A stretch of 64,000 bases of DNA from Ascaphus truei (Eukaryota; Chordata; Amphibia; Anura; Ascaphidae), in the NCBI GenBank assembly GCA_036426205.1, contig CM071570.1, forward strand, positions 141,724,563 to 141,788,562. Direction: 5' to 3'. Under the pieces are notes generated by a model, which was not told where the DNA came from, made no database searches, and worked only from the letters and a program-made list of their open reading frames with translations. The position numbers were made by a program, and so were the translations under genes. Positions 55,501 to 64,000 of the stretch are shown here, in pieces (position 1 is the stretch's first letter; each line of letters begins with the position of its first letter).

Positions 55501-56229
55501 GAGGTGACACATGTTTTAGAGTGGCTTTAGTGACTTGGGGCTATTTAATAATGGGATGTCTTTTTTATTTGGCTGAGAGGGAATATGGGGAAACATAAGG
55601 ACCTATGCTATAGCGTTAACAGTGGAGGAGGGTCTGAGTAGTTGGAGGAAAGATGTTGCTGTCCCATCTCTCCTCCCAACTCTGTTCCGTCCTGGCCAGA
55701 GCTGAGACGTCTGTCCTCTGTGTTGAGGACAGGCTCTCTGACGTCACATGAGGGCGCCTGAGATCTCGCTATGACAGGCGCCCAGCGATGACCGTCACGT
55801 CTCAAGCGCGCGAAAGCCATTATGCTTCCCCCGCTCGAGACCGTGATGACCCTCTCTATCCGCAAGATGGCTGCCGCTCCGAAGTCGGGTGTAGGTCTGC
55901 CCGCCAAAAGCCCCCTCTTAGACCTCTCAGAGCCGCCGATGCTCCTCAGGTAGTCCTTTGCGTGCTTCGGGAGACTCCGGAACTTCATTGGTTAGTTTTT
56001 TCCAGTTGAAGTCAGTTGAAGTCAGTGTAAGATGGAGGAGCCTGTGGGATTTGTGTTTTAAATCTATTGGGTTTTGATGTTTCAGGACTACGCCGTCTTT
56101 TGGTTTGGCCGTGTTGTGCGGGCAGATCCTGCTTGGCTCCGACTGGCGCGGGGTCGCCCGAGCTCCCTGTGGATGGGCTAGGGGGGCATTATTGTTAGAC
56201 TTGTAATACCCCCTCCCTTTGGAATCCTC
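55501..56229 (-). other. Probable L1-linked non-coding region, CpG-rich
   Basis: Open frames on both strands around 55600-56000 come with high GC and show no family I can name. Position suggests sequence between L1 ORF1 and ORF2, or another insertion. Confidence 0.3.
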
Positions 56230-57000
56230 TCCCTCCTTGATCCTTCTTTAGGGTATGTTCAAACGCCATTTTTAATGGCATGAGGCCGCAAGGGAATAAC
56301 CCCTATATTTGGGTTTGTGCTGCTCGCCGCATTGTGGCTTTTTTATGGGGCGAATGTCCTTAACGGTTGGCTAGGTTGGCAGGGCTAAGTCCTGATATAA
56401 TTTGAGTTTGACTCCTCAAATTCTAGGACCTGGCCTTCCCTTGGCAAGTCTGCCGACCGCTTCTTTTTGTAGAAGTGTGGAAGCGGGCCACTATGTCTCT
56501 GGGGGGGTCCCCCTTTTGGGGTTTGCTGCGGAGAGCCTCTATGGCAACCGGTCCCACGCCGGATTTCGGACTCCGGTTTGTCTGGAAGATTACTCCACCA
56601 GCTGTTTAGGAAGTCCTCCGGGTCCATTATGGTTTCAGGTACCCCCCCCCATCTTAGTTACAACAAACAGCGCCTGCCACGTTTTTTTTTTCGGCGTCTT
56701 CCCCTTTCACACTCCTCCAGCAGTCCTTATTTTATCCTGCATTTGTGGAGATTGTTTCATGTTTTTTCGTAACTGCTGTGGCTGTATCATCTGCTTGCTT
56801 CTCCAGTGAATCTGTTCTTTCTCCTAGCGCTCTACCCTCCTTCGTTTAAAGCCCATAGTCGTTTTAAAGAATTTCTGCATCTGGGCACAGAATTCTTTTA
56901 AGTCCTTAGACTGAACCATTTCCTCTCTCGATCGTCTTCAAGGGAGGATACGCTGTCGGGGGTCCATATTGGGTTGACGTGCGGGGCGCGGGAAGCTCCG
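56230..57000 (-). pseudogene. L1-type LINE ORF1, decayed
   Basis: Minus-strand blocks over three frames: a coiled coil (KEFCAQMQKFFKTTM, then LEKQADDTATAVTKKHETI), an RRM stretch with LPETIMDPEDFLNSWW, then DIVARFHTF and EGQVLEFE, and finally FAPYKKATMRRA. This is the order of L1 ORF1p. It is the partner of the ORF2 remnant on its left. Confidence 0.75.
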
Positions 57001-57159
57001 GTTTTTCTCTTCTCCGGTGGGTACCCCTTTCGTTTGAAAATATGTGGATACTGCTGGCTTTTCGCCGTGTATTTTGGCCTTCCGCCTCCCGGGATGTTTA
57101 TGGGTCACCGACGTAAATGTTTATGTCGTTCCCATTGGGTTTTTTAATTGCTTTATTTA
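57001..57159. other. No gene seen; L1 5' side
   Basis: Short non-coding stretch between L1 ORF1 and the PLE6 fragment. Confidence 0.4.
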
Positions 57160-57480
57160 GCATTAAAAGTGCCGATGAGCAGAGCTCAGTAGTCGGCTCC
57201 CTTCATCTCCTCCCATCGCGCATAGCGCCCAGTAATTTTTTTTTATCAGGATGCAAGGTCTTACACACTGAGCATTTCCCACATTAAAGTTCCCAACAGG
57301 TTTAGTATTTAAACCACTTGTTTTCAACACAGGGTTTCTCTTTGATTTAATATCACTATGGGACAAGATGTTTTCAGGTTTTTCGGCTCTCCTGTATATA
57401 AATTTCGGAAACTTCGAAATGTGAGCCCCCAATATTGGTCCTTGATAAAATAAGCCCAGTGGTTTTTTTACATTTTTTCA
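57160..57480 (-). pseudogene. PLE6: linker fragment
   Basis: SKFPKFIYRRAEKPENILSH matches the FRRAPNLKNLL block that follows the reverse transcriptase in PLE proteins, and NVGNAQCVRPC fits the cysteine block before the nuclease. Nothing of the nuclease or catalytic core is left. Confidence 0.6.
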
Positions 57481-57947
57481 ATTTGCATCGTCATAGAAAT
57501 GAAATTAGTGATGAATACATTGCCATTTTCCCCTCTTGACTCTCCTGATTTTTTTCGTTTTTTTACGTCGGATACATTTGACTCCTATCAAGTTGTCTCA
57601 AACTCACCCCTATTCTAAGCTCACTATCTAAATTTGTGTCAATGAAAGCCTCTCTCCAGAAATCTAGAAGGTAAGGTCATTCGCCTGTGTTTCAAATCCT
57701 TATGAACTACAATTTTTTCTTAACCTATAAAACTGACCCACTTGGGATATTTTGGATCCAAGTTTTTTTTTCTCTCTGGTACGAGCCTGTGGAAATGGAG
57801 TAATTGAATATTACATTCAAGGTTGGCCTGTATTGAATATTACAATGCAATGGTTTGGCTATACTGACTTAATAATTCCTTAAGAATTCTTGAATTTATG
57901 TCATCCAGTGCCAGGTGCCTTATTACTTTAATTTTTAGCAAGCCGCC
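57481..57947. other. No gene seen
   Basis: AT-rich, no recognisable element. Confidence 0.4.
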
Positions 57948-58548
57948 TGTAACGGGATTTGTAATCCGTTAGAAACTTTGCCACTAATCCAGCAAGTTTG
58001 CTGGTTTAATAATGCTGGTGTGCAATTAACCAACCCACCTGGCTTATTAGAGGCGCTCTCAGAAATAGCTTGATCTGAGACAGGAAAGAGGATTCCTGAG
58101 GCTCACATTGGAGTTGATCCAGGAAAGACAGCCCAAGAGGATTTCGTTGGTGGACCCTGGACTGACCAGAGGACAAAGATGTATTGAGCTGCAAAGACAT
58201 CTGCAGGCTGACACAAGACAAAGGGGAGCAGACTATTGACCACACATTGCCTTAACACACCAAGGTGCTCACCTGGAGCAAGAGGCTTCCCTACAGCTCA
58301 CAAGAACAGATACGACTTCTTCTGGGACTGTATATATCTGTATATTTGTTTATATAATTGGGGCTGTAATAGCTTATTTAGAGAGGGCTGGACTACATGT
58401 GGTAGATATTCTCCAAAACTGAGCTGGTTTTTTCTCTTTGGCTTATTTGTGAATGCTTCTGTTGTTTAAATGGACAGGCTCAATAAAGCCTAATTTTAGT
58501 TCACTTTAAACGGCTCCATTGTGGTACCCCTCTGAACCGTCTCTTACA
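57948..58548 (+). repeat. Solo LTR
   Basis: 601 bp with TGTAACGG...TCTTACA ends (TGTAA/TTACA inverted). A TATATA-rich promoter area lies at 58330-58360 and CAATAAAGCC, a poly(A) signal, at 58481-58490. The flanking five bases (CCGCC, TCGCT) are not identical. Related to the fragment at 880-1300. Confidence 0.7.
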
Positions 58549-60600
58549 TCGCTATGAACTTCTTCCTCAGTTAACCAATGGCCATTAATATGGCGGGTTG
58601 TGGCTTCCTCCGGCTGCAACTACTATTGAAATACGATTCTTCCTAGTAAACACAGAGGCAAGAACTTTGCTATCTAATCTGGCTTTCTAATTGCATGCCT
58701 GTCCTACCTTCCCATTCCAAGGACTGGACTCTTTTGCTATAATGCATAGCTTTAGGCACAGGGAGTGTTATGTCTGTAGTTGATTCTGGAATCATCTAAG
58801 TGAGGTCGAATGCGCGGTATATTATTATAATATGTACTGTATGTTGTATCAAGCCATAGTATTTTGGGTCCTCTTTTGTATTCTTGTTATTCAGCATATC
58901 ATGTCATGGCAACAAGATAGATACTATAGTAATTGTGTAATATCTTGATGCTCTTTTTTATGTTTAGTAATGGACAGGACCATCTTTGGCAATATACTTC
59001 AATGTTTCTTAATTTCTATTATATTCGTGCTTTTTGCACAGTATGTGTGAACGTGTATAACAATTTTCATTCTGCCGGTTGTATCATTTAAAAACACAAT
59101 TATTATAGTCACTTATATGGAGTCTAGTGGGCATAGAAGCCGCGCCGACACAGTGTTATTTTTTGATTGCAGGGCAAAAGATCTGCCCACGTTGGAGACC
59201 AACCCGATAGGTGGTTGACCACAATGAATAGACTTGCATGTCACATCACCCTGCACACTTCCGTGGATCCGTTTTTGTGCCCATGCTGCCTATTTAAATG
59301 TGTGTTTGTAATGTCCACTGTGTACCTGATGGAAGGTATACATAGAGAGCCTAACGACCCACGTGTATTTCCGCCACACCGGTTCAGCCAACACGGATGT
59401 GTGAAAGATCTTTCCATCACGATGCTTGTAATAGCGTTTTGTACACCTATATTTTCGCTCCATTGCTTTAAAAGAACAATCAAGTGGAGCGCACGCGCGC
59501 ACACGCCCACAATCACCTATACCTGTGTACAAACAATTCCTCTTCCAGCCTTTGTGTATAGGCCTGCTACCCACTATCCTCACACTCAATCCTCCAAAGA
59601 GGGAACCATTAAAAACCCACTACGTAATCCATAAGGATACTATAGACCTCGATAGCTTATTTTTGGAGTTCGTCCTAGTTTTCTGGGGGGAAGAGCGCTC
59701 TGTAAAGCCCGCTGTTGATGAGGACCACGTATGCTCCATGTACTGACTGGCTTTCTCTTTTTACATAGCGTAGTACACACACCACGACATTGACTTTAGT
59801 TTAAAAAAAACAAAAGTACTTCCGGGTTACTCGACAAGGAATAAAATGAGCCCTATAAAGAACACCAAAAAGGTCCAGGACCTCCTCGATGAAATTATTA
59901 TTGAATGAATATTCTGCATTACCCTGTAGAGTCCAAATGGTTGGCCAGCACGTAGAAGAAAAATACCATTTGAACAAATTGAAAGTACCACCGAGATAGT
60001 GTGGTTACTTTAGTCTTGGTCTTGCAAATAGTTCCACAATTCATACCCTTATTTCACCCTCACTCAACAATAGATATTAATCTTTTTCTGGTCTTCTTAT
60101 TTATAGTTGTATTATATTATTAGCATTTGATCTTAGTCAATAAATAGGAAAGAAAAAACCACTGTAAAGATCTACCAATGCCGTATAATGAAAGATATCA
60201 TTGTTCAAGGAAAATCCAACAATTTAAGAGCCAACAGATAATGGAAATAGAAAGATAAAAAGAAAAGTAAGAACTTAATCCTCCTTTAGTGAAAACAAAA
60301 GTATATCAAAAAAGCAATGTCGTAGTTCATACCATTGGTTTTGTACAATAAATGATAGGTGGTCCAATGATTACTACGACGTCTTTGTTCTGTGTGTGAC
60401 TTTTGTTGTTGTTTATTAAGACTTGTGACGCTAGAGTAAATGATTTCCTTCCCACATATGTAGCCAGATATAGTTTCTCTTTCTTCCCCCAGAGTTAGAG
60501 TCCTGTGATGTATCTACTGCATCCGAAGGTGGGATGAACGTCTCCCACAGGTACGGACATATATAACGGCTGCTCTACCAGTAATAGTTCTCTGCTGGTG
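58549..60600. other. No gene seen
   Basis: Non-coding, mostly AT-rich. A 155-codon open frame at 59167-59634 has no similarity I recognise and is probably chance. Confidence 0.4.
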
Positions 60601-60639
60601 TGAACCAAAGACTGACTTCAGTGCAAAGTAATTTCCCCA

Positions 60640-61260
60640 CAATCATTGCAATGCAAACTGCTTTTTCGCCGGTGTTTGTATCCCGGTGTCAAACAATGGA
60701 GTTCCACAGAAGATCAAGAAACGGCAAAAAGATGTTCTCACGGGAAAAATCGTTACGAGGTTAAACTGCTTCTCTCCATTGTTAATTTTCTGGTGTGTGT
60801 CAAAACCAAGATGTTGACAAAGGCAGGTGAAAAACATCTCCCGCACCTCAATTGCCAAAGCACAATTTACTTCTCCTCATCGATAGATTATTATTGGTGA
60901 TTAGTCACAGGCTGTGCCTTCCATAAAAACATCTCCGCATCGAACACCGATATACTTTTTCTCCTCTGTGATGAGTTTGCTCTTATGAAATGTAGTAAAG
61001 GTACGATTTAAACGAGAAACGTTGTAGCCACATTCAGCGACAGCACAAGGTGTTCTACTCCCTGTGTGCACCCTCTGATGTAAACAAAGCGTGTGGATGT
61101 GCTGAATAAAACATTTTCAACTTGGTCACAGAGTGTATGGAGCTTTGCCAATGTCCCTGAATATATTCTCATCTGTTCATAACATGACGCGTCATTGTAA
61201 GGTATTTCTTCCATTACTCGCCCTCCAATGTAACAACAGGTTATACTAACATTTCTGTAT
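60640..61260 (-). pseudogene. Possible C2H2 zinc-finger remnant
   Basis: On the minus strand FTCLCQHLGFDTHQKINNGEK resembles a finger end and its HQKIHTGEKPF linker. Further weak linker-like words (GIQTPAKKQF, QMRIYSGTL) occur on the same strand, but the finger spacing is irregular and most Cys/His ligands are missing. It could be a decayed C2H2 array or chance. Confidence 0.3.
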
Positions 61261-62630
61261 GTTTACAGAGATTCTCTTCATCGCAAGACTTTGATCCCCT
61301 CTTCAAAAATTCCGGTCAAAGCTTCTCTCTCTTGATGTGATTCAAGACGTGTTTTTGGCAGGCTTCCCCCGAACTCTTGAGATTACTGTTTTTTCCCATT
61401 TTCAAATTCATCTGGGGAGTTCAAAGTGTGGGTGGGTACTTCATCTTACCCCATTTCCTGCTCAGATGGGGGAGACAGCTGTTTGAGGAAGGATAGCAGC
61501 ATGAGAACATATAATTTACCCAGGACCCTATGCTTTAACATCGGAATCATTCGCAATAGTGTGAATAATGGGATAGTAGCATAGAAAGAAAATTAGGACT
61601 ATTTTTTTGCAATACATATTTAGATACACCGCGGTATTGGTGGAGCAATAACTAGATGCTAACATTTGTACATATGCAGACAGTCCAATATGCACAAGAC
61701 AAACAAAGTCTCATCAACAGTTTCAAAATCCTGCAGCGGGAAAACACAGAAAACAAAAACACTTATATTGCTGTGGGAATTAATTGGATAATATATCTGG
61801 TCACTGTAATTGACTTGCAAGTTTTAAGTGTTGTGTGCAGTATAGAATTGCAAGCCGTTACAGTGCATATTCATACCACCCAACCTCCCTGTGTATATAT
61901 TTGAAAAGAATAATACACATTTATATTTGATGACTTGTTTGCACTGACTTTGAAAAATCTGACTTTAATTTAGAGATTTAACTGTTGACTTGTAATATCG
62001 ATTTAATTAACTATTGGGGGTATAGGTTTCCTATGATGTTGATAGGCAGACCCCTTCCTGTAATTGTTATTCAATTGCATGTGATCATAGTACGTCGACA
62101 GACTATCTAGGCTGTTAACCATATGGGCTTCATAGTGTACTCTCTATTCAAGTGTCACATTAATTGTGGCATTTTTGAGTCGAAATGGAGTGGACGATTG
62201 GAGGAAAGATCGGGACTCTGCACAACAACTTGCAACTGTGAGAAACTTAACTTCGAAATGCTGTGACTTCTTGTAACTCTTTCCTGTCCCCAAGTACCTG
62301 GGAAGGGCTCTCCTCCAGGCATCTCACACTATGCCCTCCCCTATTGCTTTTTCTGTTTTACTGTTTTCCTCACTCCTTTTGTGAAATCTCTGTTCTCTCC
62401 AACTTCCGCAAACCAGCCTGCAGAACCATTATTTATAACACCTACTCGACCACCTCTCCACAACCCCCAACAATTTTTAACCCTCAATAAAAAAACACCA
62501 CAAATCCTCTATTCAAGCCAGGGCGTCTATCTACCTCCTTCCTGCTGCTGGGGATCTCTGGATCCTCTAAGCCTGACCTAGACATAAACAACACCTGATC
62601 TCACTCATGCCGTCCGCTGCCACCAATCTT
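61261..62630. other. No gene seen
   Basis: Non-coding. 62260-62600 is pyrimidine-rich and may be part of the LINE-like tail that follows. Confidence 0.35.
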
Positions 62631-62639
62631 CCCTGTAAT

Positions 62640-62985
62640 TGTGTTACACCCGTATCCATTTTAAATACTGATTAACCTTAACACTTCGCACCCACAAAAT
62701 AAAGCATTCCACATCAGCCTATGCCTCCTGGTTTTTAGCTGTCCACCACTCAGTCACCTCTACCACACCATGTGGCACAGCCCTGCGCTCTACTGCACTT
62801 ATTCCCTCATCGGCGCATGTCTCTGTGAAGTTATCCCCTAAAACTTCTTATAGTAACTCTTCGGGGCAGGGAGTATTAACCTTTACCTATTGTCTGTTTG
62901 CTGCATTTATGTATGATTTATAATTCCCTTGTACTATGAATCTTTTGAAGCGCTGAGGGTAGACACTTTTGGGCGCTATAATGAG
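62640..62985 (+). repeat. CR1/L2-type LINE 3' tail
   Basis: CTCTTCGGGGCAGGGAGTAT, TATGAATCTTTTGAAGCGCTG and GGGCGCTATAAT follow one another, the usual 3' end of L2/CR1-like repeats in amphibians and other vertebrates. Confidence 0.55.
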
Positions 62986-63224
62986 AATAAGAACATACAA
63001 TATAATGAGGCCGCCCCGCGTGTTTATTTGCACAGGATGTAGAATGGTGAATTCGATGATTGTGAGTGACTATAGATGTCGTAGACACAAACCCTAATCG
63101 TCTATTTGGAATTTTTATGATTTTTAATTCAGCACATAGGATGCACCCATGCCACCACGCTAGGGCAGCATTGCGGGCGACATCATCAATGTATGACAAA
63201 TAATTTTCACCTACAAACTTCAAG

Positions 63225-63380
63225 TGAAAAAAGGTATTTCTCTCCTGTAGGTAATCACAAGTCACTCTTCCTAGGTATCACATTTGACTCCTCCCTCACA
63301 TTTACAATGTTGCTAAAAAAACCTGTCGTTTTTTTCCTCATAACTTGCAAAATACCATTTCCTTGCCGCGGGGTAAGTGT
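63225..63380 (+). pseudogene. L2/CR1-type LINE reverse transcriptase C-terminal scrap
   Basis: LFLGITFDSSLTF matches the VxxLGVxFDSSLxF block near the end of CR1/L2 reverse transcriptases. A short frameshifted stretch follows. Confidence 0.55.
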
Positions 63381-64000
63381 GTTTATAACCAACATGCAAG
63401 TAGCCACTATTGTACTCCCGGGGAAGGGTCTCTCGTTCTGGTACCCTTCCCCTCTGTCTCCGGCTTCCCTGCCATTCGTGCTCTCCCTCCCATCATAGAT
63501 CTGGAAACGACTGTGTCCGCTTCTAGCGTCTCGTTCGACGATCATCTACAATTGCTCAGACGTCGTGCTCGCTCAGAACGATTAACTGCTCTCCATCCGT
63601 CTCGACGCTCTCACTCGTACCGACTCTCCACTGGGTCAGTTTTAAATCACATCATTTTACTATTAACAAAATACTCCTCATTTAAGCAACAAACCGGACC
63701 GCACCCGCAACTCTTATATGGCAAACCCTAATTGTGTGCTATACAGGATGAAACCCACGGGTTTAAGAAAGAGGCACTCCTTTATTACAGACACCGCGAG
63801 TAGAGAACACATCAAATCGCCGCAACATAGGCAGAATACGACAGAACTAAACGCTCGCAGAGCGCCGTCTCACAACAGAATCCATAGAACGTTCATATCT
63901 AACCAAGACTCCCTGCCTGGGTACTGAAGCGGTGGACATTGTGTTACAATATAGAAAAGCGACATTTAATTAGGTATTATTACAACTAAATTCAGGCTAG
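63381..64000. other. No gene seen
   Basis: Open frames up to 128 codons (63345-63731) show no recognisable domain. No repeat identified. Confidence 0.35.

Noticed and set aside
57943..58553. Target duplication around the solo LTR
   Set aside because: CCGCC and TCGCT are not identical; I keep the LTR call but not the duplication.
59167..59634. 155-codon plus-strand frame
   Set aside because: No domain, no splice or promoter context, and a similar-length frame on the other strand.
1..64000. Endogenous retrovirus with env gene
   Set aside because: No envelope-like frame with signal peptide and transmembrane segment was seen with any LTR element here.

Overview
This window looks like repeat-dense intergenic DNA from a large-genome vertebrate, most likely an amphibian and probably a frog. 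I infer this from the mix of element types: chromodomain Ty3/gypsy, Gmr1-like gypsy, Penelope-like elements (PLEs) with hammerhead ribozymes, PIF/Harbinger, L1 and CR1-like LINEs, a tRNA-derived SINE, and hAT and Tc1/mariner MITEs. I see no ordinary multi-exon host gene, rRNA, tRNA gene or CRISPR array. Almost every coding stretch belongs to a mobile element and most are broken.

Layout. 1-4309 holds a gypsy protease/integrase remnant, an LTR fragment, PLE-type terminal sequence with two hammerhead-like motifs, and two Tc1/mariner-type MITEs. 4315-28572 is one minus-strand chromodomain gypsy element (LTRs 4315-5129 and 27827-28572, 5-bp target duplication ACATG). It was split by two later insertions. 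The first (6023-20807, 14-bp duplication) ends in a PLE (PLE1) and contains a forkhead-domain gene, an intact Harbinger transposase gene, an L1 ORF1 piece, two inverted copies of the PLE1 end, another PLE fragment (PLE3) and a MITE. The second (21275-24943) is a nearly complete minus-strand PLE (PLE2).

28573-42060 contains remnants of a retroelement with a PNMA-like Gag. It is flanked by long direct repeats. A hAT-type inverted-repeat element sits in the left repeat, and a minus-strand Gmr1-like gypsy (35212-40930, integrase before reverse transcriptase) is inserted at or beside the right one. 42146-50100 carries LINE and PLE pieces with further hammerhead motifs. 50400-57000 is a decayed minus-strand L1 (ORF2 then ORF1) interrupted by a PLE tail. 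57160-64000 has a PLE fragment, a solo LTR, a doubtful C2H2-like remnant and CR1/L2-like pieces.

The most unusual part is 7294-13447. A 222-residue forkhead-domain protein and an intact, intron-containing Harbinger transposase lie tail to tail in one block of non-gypsy DNA. Harbinger elements normally pair the transposase with a Myb-like DNA-binding protein. Forkhead consensus sites cluster upstream of the transposase. Together this suggests, without proving it, a Harbinger-type element whose accessory DNA-binding protein is a forkhead protein. The second theme is the number of hammerhead-type ribozyme motifs (about twelve), each tied to a PLE end. The third is a chromodomain gypsy whose LTR carries a candidate self-primer at its predicted transcription start.
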